Below, one piece after another: positions 22,324-33,500 of a DNA stretch of 64,000 nucleotides. A program made the position numbers and the translations under genes. The stretch's first letter is position 1, and every line of letters begins with the position of its first letter. The stretch is taken from NCBI GenBank assembly GCA_029339195.1, contig JAPTJF010000190.1, forward strand, positions 43,328-107,327. Direction: 5' to 3'. The notes beneath the pieces are model-generated. The model had not been told where the DNA came from. It saw only the letters and a program-made list of their open reading frames with translations, and did not search any database. Source of the DNA: Micractinium sp. NFX-FRZ. Its lineage: Eukaryota; Chlorophyta; Trebouxiophyceae; Chlorellales; Chlorellaceae.

Positions 22324-23349
22324 GCGATACACCGCTGATCTGTGCTGCAGCGGTGCAGTGCTGTTGGCTCAGCTGAGCAGCCTGATAGTCGTGCCCCATA
22401 TCCCTTTGCATTGCTCCGCCCGCTGTGTTGCGTTTTGTACACTCTGCTCTGCTCTGCGCCTACCACCCAGCGCCGTCCCCTTGCTTTCCTGTTGTTCACT
22501 GTTGTGATGGTGGATTGCATTCCGGCTTCAGCAGAGGACTTCAGAGGAAACCGGGGAAGACAAACGGGTAAAGGGAGTGTGGGTGTTGGTGTGAGAGTGC
22601 GTTCGGCTGTTCAACGGCCAGGGCAGGGGCGGAGGGAACGGCAGGCGGTTTTGGCAGGCGCGGCGTGGAAGGCGCTGCGCCCTGCCTGGCACAAGCAGGG
22701 GAGCGTGTTGGGGCAAAGGGGAGCACACAGCAGCGAGCGGGACAAAGGGGCTAACGAAATCAGGGGGAGGAGAACGAAGGGGGGTTGCAAGAAAGTTATG
22801 GGCGGGAAAGCATGAGGTGGGGGGGAGGGCGCCGGGCCGCGCCCGCGGCAATGGCAGCGGGTGCACCCCAGCACATGAATGGTAGGGGCGCTCAGGAGGC
22901 TGCCAGGGGAGGGAGGGGCTTTGCAGAGGGCAGGGGGGAGCGGGGGTGCAGGTCAGAGGAAAGTGCGGCTGCTGAGGAAAAAGGAGGGGGGTATTATGCG
23001 GCGCGTTGCTGCAGAAAAAGGGGGGCATGGGGACAAAAACAGCAGGGGGGAATTGCGAGCAGGCAGGAGCGGGGGTGGGCTCGACTGCCGGCTGACGGCA
23101 CGGGCGGCGGGCAGCTCACTCGCTGCCCACTGCCGCCCGGCCACAGGCCGGCGCGTGCACCCGTGTGCAAAGCGCTAGGGGTGGAAGCAGCGGCGGCAGC
23201 AGTGAAAGGGGCGGCAGGAACAGGATAGCGGCGGCCCATCAAGAGCTGCTGGTCTCCCCCTGTCACATCCTCACTGCCGTGGATGGCTAATCCTCCACAC
23301 AACAACAACAAAGGCTGCCATCCTTCCTTGCTAACACAGGCCTCCCTAT
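22324..23349. other. Convergent intergenic region with purine-rich tract
   Basis: 1.0 kb between converging genes. From about 22720 to 23060 the plus strand is strongly purine-rich (runs such as ggggggaggg and gaaaaaggaggggggt), so the minus-strand 3' UTR of the PB1-TPR gene would be pyrimidine-rich. No gene supported. Confidence 0.5.
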
Positions 23350-26300
23350 TCACGCGCTCTCCTTCTTCTTGGGCTTGCCCAGGGAGGGCAGCCCCTTGGG
23401 CGCCTCCTTGGCCTCGCCCTCGCCCTCGCCAGCCGCCTCGGCCGCCGCCGGCGCAGGCTCGGGCTCAGGTCCAATGATGTCGGCCATCTGGTCGGCGCAG
23501 GGGTGACCCTTGAGCGCGTTGCGGATGTCGGTGGCATGCGCGCCTGCAACGGTGCGGGGCGGGCGGGCGGGAAGGGGGACGGGTGGGGGAGTGGTCAGGT
23601 GTAGTGCGAGCCTTGCTCCAGTGGGTCTGACTGCCTGCTGGGCTGGTGGCGGCGGCACGGGGTGCAGCACAGCACAGCGCGGCATGCACGTCGCCACACG
23701 CCATGCTCTGCCGACACCCGCCACAGCCGACCACAGAGTCGCCACCCTCACAAGCCCAGTGCCCTGCCCAGATATCAGAGCCAAGATACGTGCTGTATTA
23801 GAAAGCTCACCCGCCTCCCGGAACTTGTCCGCCGCCTCCTGCACCAGTGGCTTCCAGTCCAGCCCGCCCGCGGCCCGCAGGATGGAGTGCTCGTACTTGG
23901 CGTTGCCGTGCTGCAGCGGGGGTAAACCAGAGGGAGGGCGGACGGGGCGGGGCGACATCAGAAGAGGGAAGGGGACCTGGGTAGGTTGACAGCAGCGCTG
24001 ACAAAGCAAGTTGGGCGGTGAGCATCGCCGGACGTGTGCACCCGCTCATGGCAGCACGACCCACGCCGCTCCCAGGGCCCTCCCTGCCCCGCCCTCCCGC
24101 CTCACGTTGATGAGCAGGCTCTGCTTGACGGTGGTCTGGCTGTCGGGGTCGGCGGGGTCCTGCTCAGCCTGCGGTGGGGGCAGGGGGGCGGGGGCAGGGG
24201 GATCAGATGAGATGCAAGGGTGAGCAACGGGGTGGGGGTGGGCTTCGGGGCGGGAGGGCAAGCGGGGCCCGGAGCACCCACAGCCCTCCGCATGGGCATT
24301 TGCAGGACTTTCAAAGTGAACACGGCAATGGTCGGTCGGCGTAAGCGCTGCCCTCACGCTGGGGTTGCGTGTCACGCGCTGGATCATCATCACCTCCTTA
24401 CACGCCCCACGCCCCACATGCTCTGTGCATGCTTGCCCTCACCAACCCCTCTCCAAGCCAGCAACAATGACCCAGTGGCACAGCTGCCCCCCGCACCCAC
24501 TCACCGTGGGCTTCATGGCGTTCACCTCCTCCCCTTTACTTCACAACGCACACATACAGGCCCCTCGCTTCTTCATGAACTAACTCTTCCCTGCACCCAC
24601 CGTCGGCTTCATGGCCTTGCCCTCACCAACACCTCTCCAAGCCAGCAACAATGACAGTGGCACAGCTGCCCCCCGCACCCACCCACCGTGGGCTTCATGG
24701 GCTTGACCTCCTTGGCCTTCTCCTCCTCGCTCATGTGCTCCACCGCAGACTCAATGTGGGAGTAGGCAGACGCAAACAGGGCCTCGGCGGCCTGTTGTGA
24801 AACAGAGGGTGGGAGAGGGCGGGGCCAAGGCCAGGACAGTGTGGTGGTGAGAGTGGGTGCATAGACCGGGCAGGCAAAGGCACACAGGGCCTCCGCGGCC
24901 CGTGAAACACAGGGTGGGAGAGGAAGGGGCACAGCCCACTTGGTGCACAGGAAGAGGGCCTGCACTCGGCAGCAACCAGCTCCCGCCCTGCCTCCACGCA
25001 GCTGCTTTCCACCACGCCCCGTTCCATCCGCTGCCTCCCAGCCCCGCCCTTGTGCCGACATTCCACCCCCTGTGCGCAGCTCCGTTCCACCATACCCCGT
25101 TCCAGCCCCGCCCTTGTGCCACCACCCTCCCCTGTGCGCCCACCTCCGCGCTCTCCTTGGTCACCCGCCCCATGGCCGTGCGCTGGCTCTCCTTGTTGGC
25201 GGCCTCCTCGGCAGCCGCACGCTCCTTGGCGTCGGTGATGTCCTCACGAGGCCTGCAGGCGGGCGGGGAAGCAGGAACACACAAGAGTGAACACAGGTGG
25301 GGAACAAGCACACAATACTTTAACACAGGTGGGGAACAAGCACACAATAGTTAAGACGGGTGGGGAAGAGAAGATGCACCCTGCTCGCGCACGCACGCCA
25401 TTCAGACTCACTAAAGTGAGTGGCTCAGTTTCAAACGAGGAAACCGGCTGCCAGCGTGGCGCACAACAACCATGCACCCCACACAACGAAAAATAAAAAC
25501 GCCTCTGCATGCTCACTTGACGGGGGTGATAAGGTAGTCGGCCGCCAGCTTGGCGCGCAGCTGGCTCAGCGCGCTCTTGCCCAGGTAGCCATCCAGGAAA
25601 GAGGGCTTGTACTTGATCGCCGCATCCAGCTGCTCCTCAGCCTTCTGCGGGAGGCGGGACACATGGGCATGGCACGCAACGGAGAATGAGCAGGAGACGG
25701 GGGGCAGGAGAGGTCGGACAAACCCTAATTGGAAGGGCTTCTTCCGGACAACGGTAGACAACCAAAACAGGTGAAGTGCAGGTTGTTGCCCGTGCCTCCC
25801 GCTCTCCCCCCCTGCTTGCCTTGAAGTGCGCCTCTGCCTCTGCAGCCACCTCCGTCCCCGCCTTGCCCTCGCGCGCCGCCTTGAACATGAGGAACTCGCC
25901 GCGGTACTGGTGCACCGTCGCCTGGTTGTACATGCCGTAGCACACCTGGTCCTGCACTCGTCAAAAGAAGCACAAGCAGGGCAAGCAGGCAGCTTGTGGT
26001 GTGAGAGGAGGGCGGGACCGGTGCACGGGGGCGCGGTCGCACACCTGGCACCCGGTTCAATCATGCTTGCCACCCCCATCCGTAAAGAGCCCCCATTCAG
26101 CTCTCAAACCCGCACCTCAAACTTGTCCCCCGCCTACTGCAGCCAGACCTGTTGCCAGCCTTTGACCTGTTGCAACAACCCTGCCCCCACTATAAGCCCC
26201 CAAGGGTCTGATGCCCCCCGCACCTCAAACTTGTCCTGCGCCTGGTCCAGCAGGCCAGAGGCCTTGGGGTCGTCGTTCATCATCTCGTTGAAGGCGGCCG

Positions 26301-28953
26301 TCAGGCGGTCCTGCCCCACCTGCACCCAGCACAGTGCACATGACAGGAAGGGACAGCTAAGAGAGTTGAAAATTCAAGTGGCGGCAGTCGTTGAGCACCA
26401 GGTTGAACGCGGCAGTCACCCAGTTGCCGCGGCCCATAGCCTCCCGCCTGCCCAGGCGCTTGAGCGGCCGAGTGCTGCAAGGCCCGCCCTGCCCAGCCCG
26501 CCCCGATCCTCTCCCCCCCTGCTGGCAAGTCACTCTTCCCAAGGCCCTTTCACCCATAACCTGCATCCTCCCAGGTGCCCGCTCACCTCCTGGCACTCGA
26601 GGGGCTTGTCGGGGTCGATGCCGCAGTGCTCCTTGAGGAGGTCCACAAACTGGAGGATCCACTCGTCAATCTGCACCTGCTGTGGGGAGGACATGAGGAA
26701 GTAGACAGGATGAGGGGGATGATCCACAGGCATGGGCAGGTGGATGAGTAGCAGGCAGGATCCACTCGTTGTCTGGACCTGGAGTGAGGGAGGACGACAG
26801 TGCAGGGAGCAAGAAGTGAGCAGGGAGTTGCGGGCATGGGGTGCAAGAGTGTCCGCAAGGCACAGCAGGCGCGCGTGCAGGCGGCCACACGCGCCCAGGC
26901 TGGCACCCCGTCCTGCACCTCCCGCACTTCCCGCACCACCCATCACCCACCGGCGGCGGCTGCTCCTCCTCGCCGCCCTGCGCCTGCGCAGCCGCCGCCT
27001 TCTGCGCCGCCTGGCTCTTCTGCAGCTGCTGCAGCATCTGCTGCACATACATCATTTCGTCATCGGGGATCTTGGGCACCTCAGCCTGCAGTACCGGGCA
27101 GTACAATGCGCGGCGGGTCGAGGTACAGTCGCGGTACAGGGCAGGCGCACACATTTCGTCGGCCGGACCTTTGGGCACCTCTGCCTGCAGCGCACAGGGC
27201 GTGCACGGCCGTGCAGGTATGGGCTGGGCACACTTACGGCGCAGCACGCAGCTGCCCACGATTGCGCCAGCACCTCCAGAACACCTCCTAGCAGGACCAC
27301 ATGTACACATCACAGCATGCACAGCATAGCAGGCACATCACATCACATCACAGCGTAGCACAGCATGCACAGCGCAGCACAGCGCAGCGCTCACCTCAGA
27401 GGCCACCTTGACGACCTGCAGCCGGATGGGCGGCAGCGCCTGCTGGCTGATCTGGCCCGCGCGCGCCCCGGCAGAGCGCGACGCCACCTCCACCGCCTCC
27501 TGCATCGCCCGCTGGATGTCGTTGCGGTGGGCCACGGTCACCAGGTCGCCCTCCCTGTGAGCAAGTACATGGAAAGAGCATGTGTTCAGTGGGTTGGGTG
27601 CACTGCACTGCCTTTTTGTGGCCCTCCTCCGGGGCCCCGCAAAGGAGCAGGTGCCGGCAGCCCACAATGGAAGGCACCCACGAACTTGCGTACCCAACCC
27701 CGAGAACAGCCTCGCCCAAGCGCCACAAGCGGACCATGCACCCCAGAATCCTCACTCACTGGTCCACAAACTTGAGGCTGAAGAGGAGCTATCCACACGA
27801 CTCGAAACGTCACCTCACGATTACCTTTTCAACTTTCAACAACTTTTATTTTGATAAAGACCCACCCAGACCTGTTCCCCTGCCCACTCACTTGTCCACA
27901 AACTTGAGGGCGAAGGGGCCGATGTTGGGGTACATCTGGCGCACATGCTCCATCAGCTCCAGGTACGTCACGCCCGGCACCAGCTGCAGACCACAACACG
28001 ATAGGCATCGCATTCATTGTTCAGGCCAACTGTACTAAAGGCAGTGGAGTGCGGGAGTGTGGTGCCAAGCGCAGTGCTCAGTGTGGTGGTCGGGCTGTGC
28101 TAGGATCGAGGCACACGCATGCTCAATGTCGTCCTCCAAGAGCACCCAACCACAGCGTGCACGGCGCCGTGCCTCGCCAGCTTGCGCCGCCGGCCCCTGC
28201 CCTGCGCCTGCTGGCAGCAGCACGCATGAACACACCGCATGAGAGCAACAGATGCAGCACCCCACTTATCCCCCCAAGCAAGCAAGGCGCACCTGCAGGA
28301 GGCGGGTGTCGTCTCCCATGGACAGCTTGGCCGGGAATACCACCTGGCGGCCGCCGGCGGAGGAGGCGGCCTTGGTGGGCACTGCAGCAGGCGGCGCGGA
28401 GTGGTGGGGGCAGGCGGAGCAGGGTTGGAGAGGGGCTGGTGCTGGCGGGGTGCAGAAGCAGCCCCACGGAAGCGGTTTCCGCAGGCACGCAGACGCATCT
28501 GAGGAGGGCTCCCCAACAACAACCAGAGCATTCTCATGCTGCTCCAGCGCGCCCTGTGCTGCGCGGGCAGCAGCTGTGTGCGGCACCCATCTGCCCAGGG
28601 CTGCGCTGGCGTACGCTGTGCTGTGCGCTGTGCTGTGCGCTGTGGCTGTGCGCTGATCCTTCCTCTGTGTGCGCCCACTTTGGAGTACAGCGGCCCCTCT
28701 CTCCCCCTGGCCCATGTGTCGACTAGTGGCACAACCCCGAACCGTGAGCTTACCCGCGGAGCTCTTCTTGCCCAGGCCGTTGCCCATGCCAGCGGGCTTC
28801 TTGCCGCCCACCATCTCCTTCAGCCGCCGCTCCTGCTCCTGCACTTTCAAAGACAGGCGTGGGCAGTGTGAGCAGCGTGGGCAGCGTGGGAAGCGCAACT
28901 CAGAGGAAGGAGAGGCTGCCGCCGCGACTTGGGAGTTCCCAAACCCCATTGAT

Positions 28954-28984
<31 letters not shown>

Positions 28985-30271
28985 TACAGCCGCTGCTGTC
29001 ACAGACCTCCCTGCCGCTCTCCCTGCTACTCTCCTCTCATAAAGAGAGAGGAGCCCCGCAGATCATGCACCCACCCTGCTGTCGGGGTTGGCGGTGTCCA
29101 GCCGGTTGGCGCGCTGGATGTCGGCCAGCGCCGCCTTGTGCTGCCCCATCTGCTCAAGCGCCTTGGCGCGGCGCACCAGCGCCTGGACAAGGGGAGAGAA
29201 AGGGATAGAGAGAAGCCGGCCAGGTTGCGGTGCACGAGCAGAAGAAAAGGCAGGGGGTGGTGGGGCGCAAAGCATGGCGTGCGGCAAGGGTGAGGACCAG
29301 GGCGGGGAAGCAAGCGGCGGCGGGTGTGTGCAGCACGGTTGCTGGGGCCACACGCTCCTGCAGCGCTGCAAGCGAGCTGCGACGATGTGCTGCCTTCCGA
29401 CCACTGCGCTGCGCTGCGCTGCGCTGTGCTGTGCTGCGCTGCGCTGTGCTGCGCTGCGCTGTGCTGTGTGCAAGCACACCTTGAAGAAGTTGGGCTGCCC
29501 GTCCAGGGCGGCAGTGCACTCTGTCACAGCGTCCTTGAAGCTGCAGCGTGTGGGAGGGCCGGGCAGGCATGGGGGCAAGAGCTCAAGGGTGATGTGTGAA
29601 CAGGTGGTAGCTAAGGACAGAAAGCCAGTGGGCGGCGCTGGCGGGCTGACGAGGGCCGTAAGTATATATTTCGTGCTGGCACAGAATGGCCATGCTTGCT
29701 TGAGGCACACACGCGGCCGTGCGGGACGGGGCTGCGCCATCACCTGCCCGCCATATGCCAACCAACCATTGCCACTTGCTGCCGGCGCAGGCCCCCCCCA
29801 GCTGCCTGCCATCTTGGTGTCCCTGAATGCTCAACCAGACGGGGGGCACAATGCATGCCACGCACCGCTTGTGCATCATGTGGCAGGCGGCCTTGTTGCT
29901 GTGCAGCAGGGCGGCATCGGCGGCGTCGGCAGGCACCATCTTCAGGGCCTTGTCGTAGCACTCGATTGCTGCGTCATACTCCTTCCTGGCGAACAGGCCG
30001 TTGCCTTCCGCCTTGAGCTGCGCCAGAGAGTCGGCGGCCTGCGAGAAGGGCGGCCAACCACGCACACAGTGGTGAGGTGCGGCTCATCTGGCGCGCCTCT
30101 TAAGCGCCACATGGTGTCGTGTAAACGCTCCCAGATAAATGCGCAACCCTGTTGTGGCGCCAGAGGCGAGACGGCCCGAAGCTTCCCTGCATGCTGCTCC
30201 TCCGGGCTGCTGCTCTCATCATCGTTTCCCTGCGCCTCTAAACGGGTCACTGGACCACCTACCGTCGCCAT
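23350..30271 (-). CDS. TPR-PB1-TPR protein of the Phox/CLMP1 (CLUMPED CHLOROPLASTS) type
   Basis: Plant relatives (Arabidopsis Phox1-4, CLMP1) are cytosolic adaptors; CLMP1 is needed for chloroplast positioning and separation. Exons in transcript order: 30271-30263, 30038-29866, 29540-29480, 29182-29075, 28838-28754, 28381-28293, 27983-27892, 27554-27395, 27085-26951, 26676-26587, 26319-26224, 25951-25820, 25644-25517, 25252-25144, 24791-24687, 24168-24106, 23910-23811, 23543-23350; 642 residues, all in phase. N-terminal TPRs (AEGNGLFARKEYDAAIECYDKAL, LLHSNKAAC, RRAKALEQMGQHKAALADI; first shown in part by KEYDAAIECYDKAL) about 5-120. PB1 domain about 160-240 with the acidic OPCA pattern DKEGDLVTV. 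More TPR-like helices follow, then a Lys/Glu tail ending GKPKKKESA. The first exon codes only Met-Ala-Thr. One intron starts with GCAAGC (after 25820). Introns carry at least eight exon-edge copies. Confidence 0.87.
24453..24530 (-). repeat. Intronic copy 1 of PB1-TPR exon 15 donor edge
   Basis: The 78 bases here closely match 24634-24712, which covers the 3' end of exon 15 (reading KPMKPT, then GTGGGT). Both share caagccagcaacaatgac and cagctgccccccgcaccca. The copy keeps a donor-like sequence. It lies downstream of the exon in transcript sense. Confidence 0.8.
24591..24656 (-). repeat. Intronic copy 2 of PB1-TPR exon 15 donor edge
   Basis: ctgcacccaccgtcggcttcatggccttgc repeats the exon end and donor a third time. 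The ctctccaagccagcaacaat that follows matches the flank of copy 1. Confidence 0.7.
24860..24945 (-). repeat. Intronic copy of PB1-TPR exon 15 acceptor edge
   Basis: The sequence aaaggcacacagggcctccgcggcc with the following gtgaaacacagggtgggaga matches the true exon start and intron end at 24767-24830 (gacgcaaacagggcctcggcggcc, tgtgaaacagagggtgggaga). It lies upstream of the exon in transcript sense. Confidence 0.75.
25016..25090 (-). repeat. Intronic copy of PB1-TPR exon 14 donor flank (weak)
   Basis: ccccgttccatccgctgcc and ccagccccgcccttgtgcc repeat 25098-25160, the intron start and exon 14 end. The copy has lost the donor (GTGCGCAGC in place of GTGCGCCCAC on the plus strand). Confidence 0.5.
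25290..25351. repeat. 32-bp direct tandem repeat, two copies
   Basis: aacacaggtggggaacaagc followed by acacaatact is repeated almost perfectly at 25290 and 25322, with decayed partial units on both sides. It lies in the intron between exons 13 and 14 of the PB1-TPR gene. Confidence 0.85.
26111..26150 (-). repeat. Intronic copy of PB1-TPR exon 11 donor edge
   Basis: cgcacctcaaacttgtcccc repeats 26220-26239 (cgcacctcaaacttgtcctg), that is, the exon end reading DKFE and the donor GTGCGG. It lies 70-110 bp downstream in transcript sense. Confidence 0.75.
26380..26440 (-). repeat. Intronic copy of PB1-TPR exon 11 acceptor-side sequence
   Basis: Translated on the minus strand the copy gives VTAAFNLVLND. 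The true exon has LTAAFNEMMND (26262-26310). It lies upstream of the exon in transcript sense. Confidence 0.65.
26752..26800 (-). repeat. Intronic copy of PB1-TPR exon 10 acceptor edge
   Basis: caggatccactcgttgtctg followed by gacctg parallels gaggatccactcgtcaatct followed by gcacctg at 26653-26680. It lies upstream of the exon in transcript sense. Confidence 0.7.
27150..27196 (-). repeat. Intronic copy of PB1-TPR exon 9 acceptor edge
   Basis: Minus-strand translation reads QAEVPKGPADEM. The true exon start at 27052-27085 reads AEVPKIPDDEM. The copy keeps the CTGCAG acceptor and an open frame, so it could act as an alternative acceptor. Confidence 0.8.
27748..27792 (-). repeat. Intronic copy of PB1-TPR exon 7 donor edge
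   Basis: ctcactcactggtccacaaacttgaggctg repeats the exon end at 27885-27912 (ccactcacttgtccacaaacttgagggcg), reading LKFVD and the donor. The copy keeps a GTGAGT-like donor. Confidence 0.75.
29398..29470. repeat. GCTGC/GCTGT pentanucleotide microsatellite
   Basis: About 14 units of ctgcg/ctgtg in an intron of the PB1-TPR gene. A shorter relative lies at 28612-28650. Confidence 0.85.
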
Positions 30272-30550
30272 ATTTGCGAAGTGTGCAACGCTCGGTGTGC
30301 TACCGCTCTGCTCGTGCCCAAGCTGCGGCTAAGCTGACAAAGAGTACACTACACACGCAATCAAGATGCCTGGAGCATGCATCGCGCTCAGTGGTGTTCC
30401 CATCCATCCAGCTAAGCGCTCGCCACGCTGTCGCGACATGTCGCAGCACAGCGCGGCAAGTCCACAGGCCGCGCCCTCAAGAGGGACCCACGACCGAGGG
30501 CCCCCAGCATTGCGATCGTTATCATTTGTGCCACTGGACGCTGCTCCAGG
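30272..30550. promoter_or_regulatory. Divergent promoter region, PB1-TPR gene and membrane kinase
   Basis: 279 bp separate the two start codons, which point away from each other, so both promoters and 5' UTRs must fit here. No clear TATA box was found. Inference from arrangement. Confidence 0.5.
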
Positions 30551-33500
30551 ATGCCCGCGGCACCACTATGCCGGCAGGGCGGTCTAGCGCCTCTGTTGCG
30601 GCCCTCTGGGGCGGGGGTGTTGTCTCGAGTTCGCATTAGTGTTTTACACCAGGCGGTACACGACCGCCGGAGCTTCCTGACGCTGCAGCGGCTCACCCGC
30701 GCAGCGTGGCGGCAGAGGCGGGTGGCAGCCGCTGCCGCTTCCGGGCCAGAGCCTGAGCAGCGCTCAGCACGGTCCGGCGGCACGCTCCCCGGCCAGATAG
30801 GTCAGTCTTGAGGAGCAAAGGGTTTGGGATTGGGTCTTTTGCATGCTGCACAAGGCAACACCCCGGTCAGAATACCACGCACGTCCCAGCAAGCGTACCG
30901 CCTGCTTACCCTGAGACTCCCCCGTCCTCTTGCTCGCTGCTCTGCATCGCCCCATGCCGCAGACTTCCCAGCTGGTACGCTGCTAGGGAACCAGTACGAG
31001 GTGCAGGAGCTGCTGGGGCGGGGCGGCAACGGCGTCACGTACCGCTGCCGCGACACTTCCAGCGGGAAGGACGTGGCTGTGAAGTGCCTGTCACTGCGCA
31101 GGTGCGGCTGCCGAGCAGGACTTGTGGGCTCTGTTCAAGAAGGACGGCAGATTCAAAGGCGTGCCCTAATGCCCTCAAATTCCCCACCACGGCCCTGGCA
31201 TGGCGTCTTTCTTCTTCAAGCTGAATTAATGCTGTCTCAATCAACAGCGGCAGCTGCCACGGTCACAAATCAACCGCGCACCTGTCCCCTGTACTCCCAT
31301 TCTCGACCGTTTTTCTGCCCTGCATTGCAGCCTTAAGGACTGGAAGCAGCTGGAACCACCTGCACAGCACTCGCAGCCAGCCTTCCTTTGCTGCGTTACT
31401 CAAAACTCCCAACCGTTCTTCGTCACTTGCAGCCTCAAGGACTGGAAGCAGCTGGAGCTGTTTGAGCGCGAGGCGGCGACGCTCAAGGGTCTGGACCACC
31501 GGGGCATACCTCGCTACCTGGCCACCTTTGAGCAGGACACGCAGCAGGACAGGGGCTTCTTCCTGGTGCAGGTGGGAGCGCCAGCTCAGCGGCGGGTGTG
31601 TTGTGCCAGTTCAGCATTGGTCTGTGCCAGCTCAGCGCCAATGTTGAGCACGGCACAGCAGGATCGAGGCTCTTCTCTCTGTCTACCACACGGCCGGCAG
31701 GAAGCACGGGTGCCTGCTCACTGCAAGCTTCGGCTAAACACTGCCAGCCCAGCAGCTGCCAGCTGGCCATGGCAGCCCGCTTGCCTGCTGCCTGCCCCAC
31801 TCTTGTGCAGGAGCTGGCACAGGCCCAGCCCCTGGCATTTATGGTGCCCGTCCACTTGATGCAATGTGCACACCCTCAAAGCGTGCCCCACTCCCTCCTG
31901 ACCCCTCCCCTACAACAGGAGCTGGCGCAGGGCCAGTCCCTGTCACGCCTGTTGTTTACCATGCGCCGCTCACTCACCTTCTCCCACTCCCTCGTGCTCC
32001 CGCCCCTCATCCTGTCTCTCAGGAGCTGGCGCAAGGCCGGTCTTTGTCGGACATGGTGCGCTCCGGCTGGCGGGCAGACGAGGCTGAGGTCACGCGTATC
32101 GGCACAGAGCTCCTGGGTATACTGGAGTACCTGGGCAGCCGGCGGCCGCCTGTCACTCACAGGTGGGTGGGGCAGTGTGTGTGGGATGTGCTTGTGGGGA
32201 TGCCTCACAATGGTTGGCATGCAACCTGGTTTGTGGCTGTATTCGGGAGGGCAACTGCGGCGGCATGCGACCAGCTGGCGAACGAAGCAAGTGCCTCACA
32301 AGAGATTTGCTTGTGTGGCGCAGCGGGTCAGAGGAAGCAGGAGGCTGCCTCACGTGTGGCGCACATCCATGTTTGCGCCCTGCCTGCCTTACGCCCCACC
32401 TTGCTGTCCCACCTGCCTGGCCCACCCCGCCTGCCTGGCAGGGATGTGAAGCCCGAGAACATTGTGATTGAGGGCGGCAAGATGGGGGGGCGCGTGTTCT
32501 TGGTGGACTTTGGCGGCGTGCAGGTGCGGCTGGGCTGCACGGTAGGATGCACCTGCCAATAGCACATGCCACAGGGTTCATCATTTGTAGGGCTAGGTTT
32601 GATGCGCCACTGCCATGCATCTTTTTAAGTAGGCAGGAGGCAGAGAAACGGGCGTGGCATGGCATGCCACCCAGCAAACCAGCTGCTCCGTGCTCCGTAC
32701 CCAACCGCGCGCACTCGGCGCCTGCCGCGCCGCGCCTGCACCTTTTGGCTCGTATCCACCCCCACCCACCCACCTTCCTGCAGGCCGCCGCCAGCTCAGC
32801 AGGGACGCTCTGGGCAGCACCGCTGTCGGCAACTATGTCTACTTGACACCTAAACAGCTGCTTACCGCGCTCACTTCGCGTGATTACATCTGCAGGCCGC
32901 TGCCAGCTCAGCAGAGGACGCCCTGGGCAGCACGATTGTTGGCACCTACGGCTACATGGCGCCCGAGCAGTTCCGGGGCGCCGCCTCCCCCGCCTCGGAC
33001 CTGTACGGGCTGGGCGGCACGCTGCTCTTCCTGCTGTCGGGCCGCCCACCCTCCGCCTTCCCCATCGACCGCATGCACATCGATTTCGGCTCGGGTGGGT
33101 GGGCGGGATGGGATGTCGCGGGGCCAAGGCCAGGCTAGGTGAGGGCAAGGAAGGTGGTGCTTTATGATGTGTGTGTGTGTTCGTGTGTGTGTTGAATTGC
33201 CTTGCCTTGCCTTGCCTTGAACGAGCTCTTGAAGCTTCCCTCCCTGGTATTGCCCAACACACCACATCACCCGTGTGCAGTGAAAATGGGCGCCCGCCTG
33301 GAGATGGTGGTGGAGGGCCTGCTGGAGCCGCTGCCCGAGGACCGCATGCCGGCAGAGGACGCCCTGGCCATCCTCACAGGGCAGCCGCGCCCCGCCAGGT
33401 GCGGTGTGTGTACAATGTTGGGGTCTGTGTACTCTTGTCTAATCAGTGTACTGTGGGTTGATGGAATGCCTGCGGTGGGCATGCTGCTGGGTGCGCAGCC

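Noticed and set aside
22720..23060. Purine-rich tract considered as a mobile element end or telomere-like repeat
   Set aside because: No periodic unit, terminal repeats or target-site duplication could be seen; best read as a strand-biased 3' flank.
32153..33265. 370-codon minus-strand open frame opposite the kinase
   Set aside because: Antisense shadow of GC-rich exons; no domain and no splice logic.
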